In this document: piece by piece, positions 49,540 through 61,592 of the stretch
Layout: every line of letters starts with the position of its first letter
How positions within the stretch are numbered: the stretch's first letter is position 1
Assembly (NCBI GenBank): GCA_016808115.1
Contig: JAEQBH010006400.1
Span: 124,001-188,000 of the forward strand
Direction of reading: 5' to 3'
DNA length: 64,000 nucleotides
DNA from: Tetrastigma voinierianum
Lineage: Eukaryota; Streptophyta; Magnoliopsida; Vitales; Vitaceae
The notes under the pieces: model-generated
What the model saw: only the letters and a program-made list of their open reading frames with translations
Told to the model about the DNA's origin: nothing
Database searches by the model: none
Program-made: the position numbers and the translations under genes

Positions 49540-50010
49540 TGTGATGCAGTGTTTCATATATTTGCTATATCTCAGACAGTCCTTGGGTGAGCCCAGTTCA
49601 TGTGGTCCCAAAGAAGGGAGGATCCATTGTGATCAAAAATGAAAAGAATGAATTAATTCCTACAAGAACTGTGATGATGTATGGGTGTATAGATTACGTA
49701 AATTCAAATAATCGTACCATAAAGGTCATTATCCCTTACCTTCATCAATTAAATCGGATCAGTTAGTGTGGCTCTCCCATCACTGTTTTCGATGGATATT
49801 ATGGTTATAACCGCATTGCTAGCCCTAGAGGATCGTAGAAGAAAACTACATTTATGTCCTTATGGAACTCGCTTAGAAGGATGCCTTTCTGATTATAATG
49901 CCCCGCCACCTTCAAAGATGTGCGATGCCCATGGTTTTGATTCGTGGAAGAGGCTATGAGATCTTTATGTACGACTCGATATGGATCCGGGGCTGGCATT
50001 GTGTGGAAAT
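49540..50010 (+). pseudogene. Athila-like reverse transcriptase remnant
   Basis: Reads DSPWVSPVHVVPKKGGSIVI, KNEKNELIPTRTV, CIDYVNSNNRTIKV and IIPYLHQL (49580-49760), then GYYGYNRIA and KTTFMSLWNSL, followed by NAPPPSKMCDAHG in another frame (to about 49930). It ends before the expected catalytic YVDD-type motif, for which I see no clear counterpart. Frameshifts and a deletion of the palm are likely. Confidence 0.83.
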
Positions 50011-50269
50011 TAGAAACGGTACTTCCAGAGGTGTCAAGACAAAATCAAGCTCACCGGGAGAGAAATGCCATTTTATAAAATATAAGGTATTGTCTCGGGA
50101 TTATAAGATTTACGCCATTGATCGGAAGTGTAATTAAGAAAAAGTCTGGCGTTATTAAAACTCTTATGCCACCTAAGCAAATAAAGGGATAAGAAGCTTC
50201 TTTGTATTACGCCGGTTTTTGCGTAAGATTCATAAAGGACTTCTGAAAATCACTGTATTATATAGACTG

Positions 50270-50760
50270 TTGGAAAAAGATGCAAAATTTGATTTTGATG
50301 AATCATGCAAATATGCATTTGAAGAAATCAAATCCAGATTAGTGATAGTTCCCATCATGTTGACATCTGATTGGAACAATGATTTTTAAATTATGTGTGA
50401 TGCTAGTAAATGGGAGCTGTATTAGGACAAAGCACCGAAAAGATATTCAAGGCCATATACTATGCCAGCAAAACCTTTAATGAAGCAAAAGAAAACTACT
50501 CCACCATGAAAGGGGCGATGTCGGGCAATGGTATTGCGAAAATTCAGCCTTCCATATTGGGGTCTCAAGTGCGTTATAATACACACCGATCATGCTTACA
50601 ATTAGAAGTATATAATGGTAAAAGAAGGAAGCCAAAACCAAGACCGATCGGGAGCGGTATTGGTCGCTACAAGAATTTGATCTTGAGATTAAAGATAAGA
50701 AGGGTAATGACAATGTGATAGCAGATCACTTGTCTAGATTGGAAATGACTGGCAAAAATG
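50270..50760 (+). pseudogene. Athila-like RNase H remnant
   Basis: KDAKFDFDESCKYAFEEIKS near 50275, VPIMLTSDWNNDF and the catalytic CDAS near 50398, then GAVLGQSTEKIFKAIYYASK and TFNEAKENYSTM (50410-50510). The last part is VIIHTDHA near 50572 and IADHLSRLE near 50720. It is broken by an early stop and later frameshifts but is one of the clearest Athila parts. Confidence 0.87.
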
Positions 50761-50929
50761 AAAAAGGAACCGAAATAGCATAAAATTTTCCTGATGAGGT
50801 TGTTTGTTGTCGGGCTTCAAACACTCCCGGTATGCCAGATATTGTCAATTGATTTAGTCTGTGGGAGCTGTTCCACTGAATTCAAACGCCAATAGAGAAG
50901 AAAACAGAACTCCGATCAGCAGATTCTAT

Positions 50930-51640
50930 ATTTTGGATGACCCACTACTTTATAGATGAGGAGCAGATATTATCATAAAGATATGTGTTCCGTAAAACGT
51001 AGAATGCGTGTGGTATTATGGAGAAATGTCAGCATCGTTCATACATGGAGGACACTTTATGAGACAAAACAGTAACCCAGAAAATTCAATCAGGTTTATC
51101 GTCACTATTCAAAAGACTATTTCGAGGTAAAAAACCATTGTAATAATTGTCAGAGAATGGGTAACATAAGAAGAAGAAATGAAATTTCCTGCCAAGGATC
51201 ACAGCAAATTCTTTGCGTTCGGGGGAATAGACTTCATATGCGGACCTTTCCATTCATTCGTACATATACCTTCTCCTAGTTGTGGATTATGTATCCAACG
51301 GGTAAGCATTAACTCGTCCGGCTGCCAATATAGTGGTGGATTTATGCGCAAAGAAATGTTTCGAGCAGATTTGGAACACCCAAAACAATCATCAATAATG
51401 ATGAAAGGAGCTACTTTGCAAACAAATTTTTCGAAACTAGCGAAAGGAGCATATGGAATCGACATGTGGACGGGCTCGCATATCAATTCCTACTAAATAG
51501 GTGTGCCGCGTAAATTTCCATAAACAGAAATAAAGAAAATTCTGTGAGAAAACAAGAACATAAGGAAGGGGACTGGTCTATAAAGTTAGATGATGATGCA
51601 TCAAAGGGCTTATAATCACAGTTAATTCCCATCGGAACAA
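50930..51640 (+). pseudogene. Athila-like integrase remnant
   Basis: FWMTHYFID-like / YFWDDPLLY start near 50925, the zinc-finger region (CNNCQRMGNIRRRNEIS near 51130-51190), and GIDFICGPF near 51225 carrying the first catalytic Asp. Then FGTPKTIINND at 51370-51400, ANKFFETS near 51420, and KEGDWSIKLDDAS near 51570-51600. A piece of FRTEYKSHGIT text follows near 51680. Confidence 0.82.
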
Positions 51641-52119
51641 TGTCCTCACACATAATTGTAATGGAAACTTTGTCATCTTCCTTCTTTAGAACTGAATACA
51701 AAAGCCATGGGATAACAAGCATGTCGAATCAGGACTTCGTCACACAAGGAAAGGAGATTACTCCAATGAATGAACTAGAAGAGTCGAGAAATGGAGCTTT
51801 TGCGATAATGCCAGAATTTACAAAAGCAGTGACTAAGAGGCAATGACTCAAAGGATTCTAAGGAGGGAATCTGCTAGAGAACAAGTCCTCTTATGGCAAC
51901 CTGCATCAAGCTATTTCAGGAAATTGAAGTCAAGATGGAGTGGTCCTTGCTATGCGGTAAAATAAGCACTTCTTCGAGTAGCAATACCAAAGTGATGAAT
52001 TTGGAAGTGAATTCGTAAAGTAAAATGGTCGAGACTTACTATCTTCGGAGGAAAAGCATAAATGGAGAGATCCGATTGTGAAAAAGGAAAGCGCTGCGAA
52101 GTATGAAGATTGTGAGCAA

Positions 52120-52180
52120 GTGTCTAGCTAAGGACATTAAACTAAGCAACTTCTTGGGAGGCAACCCAAACATAATTTTC
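52120..52180 (+). other. End-of-pol signature of the Athila-like element
   Basis: CTAGCTAAGGACATTAAACTA, then CTTCTTGGGAGGCAACCCA. This wording marks the end of pol in Athila and related plant gypsy elements. About 500 bp without recognisable coding follow. Confidence 0.7.
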
Positions 52181-52678
52181 TTTTTAATAGTTTGATTTAT
52201 GTTGATTACTTTTATGAGTTTGAAATTTTAATATTAATTTTTGTTAAAATTTTTTCATTAGAAGTTTAAGGATTGAAATTTTTTTAATAGGAAGATCAAA
52301 CTGAATGAGATATTATCGGGAAGCACACTTTCTCAGTTCAAAATGCAAAGTAAAACATACAAGGAGTATTTCTATTTCCTTCAATTTGCTTCATTAGAAA
52401 TTAGTTGGGGAATTTAAATATTTTTAGAGTATAAATTGTTAGACAACTTTTTATTGAATCGTTTGAAAAACCTTATTGAAAATCCGCATGGAGAGCATTG
52501 GAATGAAGATAGAGATCTGTCGCTTATATCAGTTTATGCTGCTTTTGAAATGAAATATGCCATAACAAGTATGAGCTAAGTGAAGACTTTATCAGATTAT
52601 GTCATTTGGGCTGAAATGGTTGAGCAAGAATTGGGTAAGAAATGTGAGGCAAACAGTGACCGCCTTGACAAAATTGTT

Positions 52679-52997
52679 ATGTCGCGGCTAATCGGGTTGA
52701 ACTTTCGTGCCAAAATAGAACAGTTTTTGTCGCGACATTCTTCTTTTGTTGCAAAGCGAAAAGCAAACGATGCTGCGTAAGAAAGTCGGTCCGGACATAC
52801 TTCGCGTCACAACCATCAAAGAAACTCAGCCTCATAAAACATAAGGTCAATGGCATAAAATTAGATAACGCACATAATCTCACTGTAGTAAGATAGATAA
52901 AATCGTAGTTGCGACATTGTTGTCAAGTTACAAAGAATTCGTCTTAGTCTAAAATTATGCAGAATTTATGTCTGACACTTCTCTATGTCATGACACC
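52679..52997. repeat. Palindrome block 6
   Basis: Perfect GTCGCGAC at 52729 (as TGTCGCGACA), with TGTCGCGGCT, CGTCACAACC, GTTGCGACATTG and TGTCATGACACC around it. It ends about 70 bp before a TATA-like box. Confidence 0.75.
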
Positions 52998-53062
52998 ACT
53001 TAAAAAAGGCAATAATTTTAGTCAAAATTATGTTACTACAATTGATTAAGACAATACCTCGC

Positions 53063-53071
53063 CTATAAATA
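53063..53071 (+). promoter_or_regulatory. TATA-like box upstream of the transposon-protein ORF
   Basis: CTATAAATA in a GC-moderate context, about 100 bp before the first ATG of the following ORF (53162) and just after palindrome block 6. Inferred promoter only. Confidence 0.5.
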
Positions 53072-53161
53072 GAAAAAGTCGCAAAAGACCAATAGTTATC
53101 TACTCATAACCTTCAAACTATTCAGTTCTTCATCCCAGAATGGTAATGGTCTCCCAACTAT

Positions 53162-54084
53162 ATGTCAGGTGTTCGGATCCAAAGTCAGATGGTAGGAACA
53201 TCGGAAACGCGGTCCCGGAGCTCCAACTCCTCAACGAACCGCGGAAGAGTATACGTGAGTCGAGAATGTAATACCGCCACCGTAGTAACAGCGCGGTGCA
53301 AGAGCTGGCGCAACGATGAACTCGATAGACGAAGAACGAAAGAGAAAATATAAAATGAAGAAGTAGAGAGCAAATAACAAAAGCTGGGCCAGTGACTGGG
53401 TCTCCGACATGGTTTATATTGTTTGGAGACAAGCCACACAAAGACAGAGACTCATCTGGGGAGAGAGGTTTCAATAAAACTGCTCCACCATTCCAAGAGA
53501 GCTAGTCAAAAGGGATTTATCCACCGAAGCATAAAGCCCCCGGATCGGATGGTAAAAGAGTTTACGCAATATGGTGGGGATGAAGATAAGGATGTCTATG
53601 TCGAGGGAAATGGATACTTTCTGGAAGAGAGAAATGATGACCAGACGACGTACAATCTTCAAAAAGAAGACCACAATCTGGTGACTGGTGGAAAACTTGA
53701 CTACCGTAAGATTGTAGACCTACTAATCGATGGTAAAGGAAAGTGGCTACTAGGAAGATCAATACACATGAGTCCATCACAAGTAGATGCAATCACTAAA
53801 TCCAACAAAGGTGTGGTTTTATTTTTTTATGTTCAGTCATGCTACCTTTTAAACATTTATGCACGGTCAAGAAGAAGAAGGCAGTATTATTATTTTCCAT
53901 CCTCAAAGGCTATAAATTCAGTGTGGGAAAGATAATAGAAAACACAATTCTGAGTTATTACAGAGGAGGTTACAAAGGGCTGATCCCTCACCCAACACTG
54001 ATTTCAAGACTCTGCATATTAGGGGGTGTCCAAGGAGACTGGGAAGAAGAGGAGAACTGCCCCAAGACATCACCTTTACATTAA
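53162..54084 (+). pseudogene. Putative plant transposon protein (retroelement accessory ORF), frameshifted
   Basis: The N terminus (53162-53353) is S/T/R-rich: VGTSETRSRSSNSSTNRGR. The central frame (53423-53935) has SQKGFIHRSIKPPDRMVKEF, MSPSQVDAITKSNKGV. The last frame (53839-54084) has FSILKGYKFSVGKIIENTIL, SYYRGGYKGLIPHPTLISRL and CILGGVQGDWEEEENCPK. These are the conserved parts of the plant retroelement domain annotated as putative plant transposon protein. At least two frameshifts and probably an internal deletion separate them. Its role is unknown. It lies downstream of Athila pol and may be that element's accessory ORF or part of another one. Confidence 0.75.
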
Positions 54085-55194
54085 CCGTGACCACTAAGGT
54101 ACAAAGGGTAGTCAGGAAGATAAAAAGTTTGCAAAGAAGAAACCAAAACATAGTTCAAATTAATATTAAGACTTAACTCCTTATGCGTAAGGTAGAAGTG
54201 TGAGTTTAAGATCGACTTCTTCTCCCCTGAAGTACGCTTCCAACCCCCAGTGGTGAGAGCCAGAGCCCCTTAAGTAGCAGAGGCTGCAGCATAACTCCTG
54301 CTACGCACTATGAGACAAGAATGGAAGAGAGCTGTACTAAAAGAAGCCCAACCATAACTCAATATTATACATGGAGAGGCGGCTGAAAAGGATAAAACTC
54401 AAGAGGCCCTAAAGCAGGGATGTGAAGAATGGAAAAGTAGATGGAAACAAAGGGAATAAGAGCTGTTAACTCGGTGAGAGAAGATGCCTTATTCTTTCAA
54501 ACAACTGGGTGAGAAAGTGAGCTATTTAAGATCAAGGAAAGGGAGGATATGGAGAAGAACATATTGCAGAAGGCAGATGCCTTTCTGCACTCGTAGACAA
54601 AGAACACGTATGTAGAAATTAAAGCTTTAATTGAAAATGGATAAGGAATTGAGGGCAACTCGACCAGGAGAAGTGTTGGAGCCGTAAAGCTTAATGATCA
54701 ACAAACCCGATTAAGATGTACCCATGGTGCCTGAGAAACCTCGACCTATCGGGCAGAGACAAATGATATGATCACAACTAGTTCAACCATGGAGGTATGT
54801 AATGAACAAAAGTGGGAAAAAGATAGTAACCAAGATAGCCAGCAACCGCTGAGGTTCTCACTCTTTGGTACCGGATATAAGTTAGATCCAGCTTAACCTA
54901 CCATCCCCTCCTGCGTATGAAAGAAAAGAAATAGCTCACCCCATTTTGGCATCCTCATCTCCCTCTCAGCACTTCCAATGTCCATTCTAAACAGACCAAT
55001 GAAATATAAATTGTGCATTTATGCAGAAATGTGTGTACCTGCCACCTACGAGATCGTAATTTATGCTACCTTACCCTATACGCTTCCATCCCCCTGTAAA
55101 ATTAAAAAAAAAAAAAGACCAAAAAACTTATTTTTAGACCAAATAACTCAGATGCTCATAATAATAAATGGATTTGTCAATAGAATTCATTGAA
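54085..55194 (+). other. Decayed C-terminal extension and spacer after the transposon ORF
   Basis: Charged helical-looking text (for example EWKRAVLKEAQP near 54318, QEALKQGCEEWKSRWKQRE near 54400) suggests a broken C-terminal coiled-coil. After about 54700 nothing coding can be supported. Confidence 0.45.
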
Positions 55195-55199
55195 GATTT

Positions 55200-58150
55200 G
55201 AAGTTTTGGTCATAATGCAAGTGCACGGCTTTGATAAGTAATAAAATTCTTTTTTATCACTCCTATAAGGTCGGGATGCTTCCCACAGAGATAAAAAAAA
55301 AAAGAATTTAAAACTAACTACCCTAACTACTAAGTTCCACACTATTGGAACTTATATTTCATAAAATTTTCAGAATCTCCAACTTCACACTTTAAGATTC
55401 ATAATAAAAGAATTTTTTAAAATCCTATATCTAAATTCATTGATCAATCCGATTATTGCTGGAAGTAGACATTGGATTTCATTGCCAGAAATTATCACTC
55501 CTGCAACACACCACCCTATTCTATCACGCATTAGAATCACTTATTTCGCGCCGCAAGGCAGTATAACATTTCTCAATCCGAAGCATTTTATTGATTAAGC
55601 CGTTCATTTATGTGAAACATGTTCAACCAATTACTTAGTAATTTATTTTCTTTATAAGATCCCGTGCATTTTTCTTTTTCCTCCAATACTTCATACCCAT
55701 TTCTTATGATCACAGATTTTTTGGCTTTCCTAAGACAAGGCTATTACCAAATTTCTACAAGACGAATGATGTCTCATCCTTGATCTTAAAGAGTTCTTCT
55801 TTCCTGATTATATCTGTCAATATAGGATCAAGATCATTCTCAAGACCAAAGAGAAACTTATAAATTGATTCAATTGATAACCTCAACCGATTCTCAACCA
55901 TAGAGTAAATTGATGATTTATCTAAGTATAATCTTTCAGAGCTCATTAGTTCTTCAATATTAGTCTACCATACCCCTAAGTAATGCATCAATGCTCTCAG
56001 GAATCTCCAACTCTGTGTCACTCAGAGGGCCTCTTGGAAATCAGAGCTAGACAACAGTCCTTAATTAGATATAAGTTACTAATGTTAGGAACAATTCACT
56101 TCATGAACAACACCATTCAAATAAACTCAAAATTCTCAATCCAAGGATCGTCTTTTCAACGTAGCAGAAATACCATAACTAACATCGTATATTTCCTGCC
56201 AGGTTGTATTTCTAAAATCGAATCAAGAATGAACATTAAAATATCATCGATAAGGAAATGTTTCCCTATCGTAAATTCGTGATAAATCAAAGAAATGAAT
56301 CCAGCTTTTATCTAGACTTCATTAGATCCAGGCAAAATAGTAATTGAAATGGTCTTCAACAACTTGAACAACTCCCAACTTCCAATACACCCACCGCTTT
56401 CCAAGTCCAAAGAATCAAATTGAAATCCTACCTAAATTAATCCACTAAGAAAAGAAAGAAAAAGAAAAAATACAAAAGAGTCCTTAGTTCTGTGATGCTC
56501 GGTTTCCGACCGACTACTCCTTTCGCTTCCTCAAATGTGCCTCCATTTATAAAGCCCAGTTTCAAATGTCCTAATTCGAGGTCAATGCGCAATGTAAATC
56601 CCTAAAAATTAAAGCCCCATTGTATTCTCGCCACTGAAGGTTGTTAAGGCGACAGAACGCAGAATCTTATTTGTTGCGTCTCTCTCATAATGCGATGCAA
56701 TAAGAACTGCCGCGCGACCGCTTCCTAGCATCCTTCGTCCGCCCATGACAAAGCTTTTCAGGTCAAGGGATAAAGAAATGCTTTTTTCGCATACTTATTT
56801 TGGTCGCTACAGAGGAAAACACCAACTCGCGGGAAGGTCTTTCGTTTATCCATTCTATGGCGCATAATCTGGTGTGTTTTCCTTCGTAATAGTAATGCTG
56901 CAACATCAACAATTGTGTACGCGAAGACAGCCGAGAGGCGCAAACGCCTTCTTTCGCACCGTAGGTCGCCACCACCGCTTTGCGTCGCGATAGCATTTCT
57001 GGTCGGGTTCTATTGCAATGGTGTTTCTCAGATGCAAGAGATTCGCCGCGTATCACTACAAGAAAAGTCCATATGGCGTAGTTCGTCCCCACTTAACTGA
57101 CATTTCTTGTTGCAAAACTTCATTCTGGCGTTGAGATTACAGTCTCGTGTCAGAGATGTTTTCCGTCAGACTAGTTTGGCGTCGCGACAAGACTTTTCGC
57201 TTTCGCCATCTTTCTTTCTTTGTATGTCGATCAGTTCTATTGGCGCGAATAAGACTTCCTTGGCGCTGGAATCTTACCGACATGGAAAAGCTCACGCGAC
57301 CCGTTTACAGCTGTTCGGGCCCATCTATGTGTCGCGACCAAGATCCTCGCCGCAATACAAAAACATCTATTCGGCCAGCTACGCTCAACATCTAACTCTT
57401 TCATGCAAACCAGCTCACCCACTAACTCCGCAACATCCTCGTCGACTTTGCTTATCTTGTTAGACCGTAAAACGGTCTTTCAAATGCCTCTTCCGCTGAC
57501 ATTCATTAATTGTCATGCGCGCACCTCTCTTCATATGCGTCACGATTGCCTCGTCGCAAGAGAGGTCTTCTTCTCGTATTATTGCCTCAATGTGCTTCTT
57601 AAGTTTCAATAATCAATGTTGCGACATTGAGAAGATTATGTCGCGACATAGATTCTACCTTATATTTTTCAATATGTCGCAACATACAATCGAGCAAATA
57701 AGTAGTATTCTTTCTATTGTTTTTTTAATTTCGTCATGAAGAATTTCTCGCTTTCTTTCCCATTTCTAGTGTCGGCAGTAGAGCTTTTATGTCGCTAAGG
57801 TGTTCTTTTCCGGTTACGCCCAATCACAAACTTTGCCTTCTAACATTATCTTTTCTTATGTCTTCGTACCTGACTTGTTACATTCTTCTTCCTGGCGTTT
57901 TGTTTACATGCTGTCTTTGCTGCGCGTTACATTCTTCCCATGTTCTCGTCTCTTTCATTCGCTTCCTTTGTTGCACATAGCCTTCTTCTATATTATTCTA
58001 CTCCTTCGTATAGACAGTAAGAAATATCGTCGCGGAAAGATTTCCCTTTAGCCATTTACTTAGACGTCATCGCAACAATACGTAACTCTATCGCGATATT
58101 ATCATCGCAAATCGCTCTTTTCTTATTTCTCAATGGCTCTCACACCAAAC
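55200..58150 (-). repeat. Athila-like LTR, minus strand
   Basis: Reverse complement of 55850-56020 aligns to 45690-45850 of the plus-strand Athila LTR. The low-coordinate end carries ATGCAAGTGCACGGC, TGATAAGTAATAAAATTC and CCTATAAGGTCG (55217-55273), the reverse of the usual 3' end of Athila LTRs. The palindrome block is at the high-coordinate side, that is the 5' third of the LTR, as in the plus-strand copy. No PBS or gag follows below 55200, so it is solo or truncated. Confidence 0.68.
56980..58090. repeat. Palindrome block 7 in the minus-strand Athila-like LTR
   Basis: Perfect GTCGCGAC at 57181, 57331 and 57640, with GTCGCGATAG, GTTGCGACAT, TGTCGCAACAT, TGTCGCTAAG, CGTCGCGGAA and TATCGCGATATT around them. 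Confidence 0.8.
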
Positions 58151-59349
58151 CCGCAAATGACGTGCCAGAATAATCCATAATTATGTGCTCAGACATACGA
58201 CCAATATACCAAAAAATAATGTAATATGGATCGCGGACGGAAGGTCATCCGCACGGCCAGAAAAATGTGCCACACTTCCATGAGTCGGGTCCACTATCAC
58301 CCATACCGCGATCATGTCGCGCGTCCGCGGCGCTGGTCACAAAATCCATCGCGGACGTTTCCATCACCCGTACCAATTTCCATCGGCCGGGCAGCCTCAT
58401 TAAAGGCTTAGCCTTAACTCACGATATGCGGAGACATCGCCTGCAGTCTCATACGTGTCTCTCCGCCCATTAGCATCGGCGACGGTTCCTGGTACATCTC
58501 GTGCCACCTGGATGCACATCAACCGAGCAAGGAAACTCCCGGCTTCCCTCTCTCAACAATAATCGGGAACCATTGCCCACCCTCTCTATCATCGGCGACT
58601 ACCATCTCGCATGGACGGTCCAAATTTCCACACGTGACTGATCAGAACGGCCCCCGGGTCGAGCACATCCACACCCCCTGACTCAATCACCGGCCAACAA
58701 TGACTCGCAGCGCTACCAACCCAACGCACTTCGAGCTTGCTCGCGCAATCGAGCCCGCAAACTATCCTACGCCTCGCATCCACCACTCCTTCAGAAGCCA
58801 TACCAGCCAACGCCCCGTGATTTCGACCGGCAGACACCACCACATTCGGGCTTTTACCGTGTGATGGTAATGCGCGAAGTCATAATCCTCTAAACCCATC
58901 CATCTCGCGCCGCCTCATCGCGGTCCCGCTTACTAAAACATATCGTGATTTTTACGGTCCAGTACACTGAATCGGCCACTCATATAAGCAATGGCGCAAA
59001 ATCTTCAAGGCGAAGATTATGGTCGCCAACTCCATGTCATGTGTGGGGTAATTTTGTTCATGATTCTTCAACTAACGGGAACCATAAGCTACTACTCTCC
59101 TAGATGAGATAAAACACATCCCATCCGGTCTTTGAGGCATCAAAATACACTCGGAACTTTCAACCCCTTCGTCCGGGATTCAGTCACAGGAGTCATAAGC
59201 CTTCAACTCCTTCGAAATGCCTCCAAAGATCTATCATCCTAACAAAATCACCCCATTCCCCGGTCATTCACATAGGTGCTGCTAATCGAGAAACTTTAAT
59301 GAATCTCCCGTAGCACTGTACCAATCCCAAGAAACTACGATCTCAAAGA

Positions 59350-60060
59350 CTACCCCGGCCTTTCCCAGAACTCATCAAGGCCTCCGACCTTCTCCCGCCG
59401 TCCACATCGACGCCCGATGCTAGCACCGCGGTGTCCTGCAAATCTCACCCTCAAAAGAAGCCAAAACTCGATTTTCATCAACTCGCGTGATAAATTCTTG
59501 ATGGTCTCTCGAAGAATCAGAAACAATCCTCGCGATACGCCTGCGTTCACTGGGACCGGGAGATCAAAAATGTCATCCACTGTCACTACTATAAACTCCA
59601 TCTAGAGAAGGTCGAATACCCATGCAACGAGGTCCATGAATCGCATTCATTAATCCAAAGGGCATCACCGTAAACTCAAAGCGCGCCGATAACGTATCAG
59701 CTTAACGTCGCTCCAGTGGATACTCACTTCCTCACTCTCGGGCCGACGGTAACCGGGCAAGGGCTACAAGATCTATCTTAGAGCATCAAAAAATTTCTTC
59801 CCCACCGACAAAACAAATCGCCAATCTCGCAATGGGTAAATCACCGATCAGAACTCCCGCTTCAACCGCCAAGAATCAATGCAGACAACAATGGTCTGGT
59901 TCTTCTTCGGCAAATAGAACCGAGTGCCCCATGGTATGCTCATCTAATGAGCACTGGCTCCAAGAGCGCCTCGTATGGATCGAGTTCCATAATCTAATCG
60001 TGCCATCTATGTGGAGCTGCAGAGGTGATGGGCGAATTACTAGAGTGTAACTCGAGCATC
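59350..60060 (-). pseudogene. Reverse transcriptase remnant, Tekay-like copy 2
   Basis: Minus text VVTVDDIFDLPVPVNA at about 59590-59545 holds the catalytic VDD. REL.KIEFWLLLRVRFAGHRG follows at about 59490-59430, and an AEEEPDHCC/LHRF-like piece at about 59930-59870 is the fingers region. Frameshifts are dense. It aligns to 1967-2520. Confidence 0.72.
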
Positions 60061-60148
60061 AAGTCTACAACCCTCTCGCGAGGTAATCCGTAACTCCGTC
60101 CGAAAAGATCTCATACTGTAAACTACTCGGCGTAGATTCAGCCCGGCC

Positions 60149-60451
60149 TCACCTCGCCCTCGTGGTAAGGCTTGCTAGCCAACCCACCAACCGCCCCCAA
60201 CACTGGACTCGCATAATCGCCCGGGAAACACCATGCTTATTGTCCTCTCGAAATACAACACAGTACCATCCTCGCTGCAGAAGCAGAATCTTCCTACGCC
60301 AATCGATAATGACTGTGTCACGTGATAATCCATACCAAGGATGACGCCGAACTTTCGACATGTCCATGACCCGTGTCCACCGTGAGTTAATCCCCAGAGA
60401 TTTTAACTCGCAATCCATTCGTACATGAGGGTCGAAATTAATCAACAACAT
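60149..60451 (-). pseudogene. Protease C-terminus and linker, Tekay-like copy 2
   Basis: An open 100-residue minus-strand stretch: CELKSLGINSRWTRVMDMSK VRRHPW, then GLSRDTVIIDWRRKILLLQR, VVFREDNKHGVSRAIMR and LVGWLASLT. It is the same region as 2709-3020, better kept in the linker (IDWRRK, FREDNKH). Confidence 0.72.
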
Positions 60452-61403
60452 TTATATACCTGTTCTCCACCGCCGAGCTCGTTACCGCAAAGATAAAGGG
60501 TCTGTGTGGTCGAACACTGGACGGGTTTTCATCCTAAGAATGACGGCTATGTGTTGCAAGGTCATTTGGACTTTTGGATTTTGTTTCAAAATGCTGCAAT
60601 GAGCTTGAAATCAGACATTAACTCGAAAATCGAAATGAAGTGTGAAAAGTTAATCAAGACGAGTCACTAATCGTAACCAGGCAACAAGTGTCCTCGGCGC
60701 TTCATCCTCGCTATGACAAGCAACCTGCGAACAAGCCAACCGGATCGGCAGCGAACTAGCAACCTCTACCCTAAAATCAACTCCTATTTTGAAATCCGAT
60801 AATATGCACGGCGCCCTTTACACTAAAACCCTAACATTAAACATCATTTGGCCCGGTGCCACCATCTAAAATCAGTCAAGATCTAAGAATATGATACATC
60901 AGATCCCAAAGTATTTGCAAGTATCGCCAACCACTTAACATGAATGCTATCTGCAATCCATATTTTTGAGAAGATAGGGTCATAAACACAAAGACTGTAA
61001 CTTTTTTAAATACAAGAGGATAACAGATACATATGCCCTAACTGACTAAGCTTAAATTTTCCTTCCTTCTGGGCAGAAAAGAGGCTTAGCTACACTTTGG
61101 GAGCTGTCATCTCAAGAGCGGCAAGCTTCAAGTACCAAGAAAATAAGGGAAATGAGAGAGAAGAGAGAAAAAACCCTAACTAAAGCTACACAAAGATATT
61201 TACAAAAATAAAACTTGCTAAAAAATTGCTTCAATTTGTTGCTTTTGCTTACAAATGGGAGGGGGCTATATAGTGCCACCCAATGTACAAAATACTATGC
61301 CTAACAATTTACTAACGGACAAGGAGTAATACACCAAAATTGGAAGTTTTCCGCTTATTATTAATTACAAAGTGTGACAAGGCAAAAGAATGCTAAGGCA
61401 TAC

Positions 61404-61592
61404 AAATTTCGCTAGGAAGAAAAATCGCTTAGCTAGCTTAAAACATAGGTAAACTCAAGAGATGAAACAAAGAAATCTCGCTGCACTCGCATTGCCATTA
61501 AATAAATTTCGCTAGCTTACGAAATTGAGTAGCTTAAAACGTGAAATTCTCGCGAGAGAATAGTGCTTTATTAAAATTTTGGGTCTAGCGAA
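61404..61592. repeat. Cluster of TTCGCTAG / CTAGCGAA words
   Basis: AATTTCGCTAGG near 61405, TCGCTTAGCTAGC near 61426, AATTTCGCTAGC near 61505 followed by TTACGAAATTG, and TCTAGCGAATTG near 61584. It is smaller than the GTCGCGAC blocks but has a similar style. Confidence 0.5.

Larger units (their letters stand above)
58226..60480 (-). mobile_element. Ty3/gypsy Tekay-like pol remnant, copy 2
   Basis: Minus-strand copy collinear with 776-2900: the integrase start near 58236 (plus-strand words GAAGGTCATCCGCAC and AATGTGCC as at 776), RNase H about 58850-59180, RT about 59350-60060 with the catalytic Asp pair kept at 59572-59577, and the protease-RT linker at 60149-60451 (VGWLASLT). Many small deletions make it shorter than copy 1. 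It is truncated inside integrase at the low end, and gag is missing at the high end. Confidence 0.8.

Noticed and set aside
53130..53474. 114-residue minus-strand frame with Ser/Leu-rich stretches
   Set aside because: Antisense of the S/T/R-rich N-terminus of the transposon-protein ORF.
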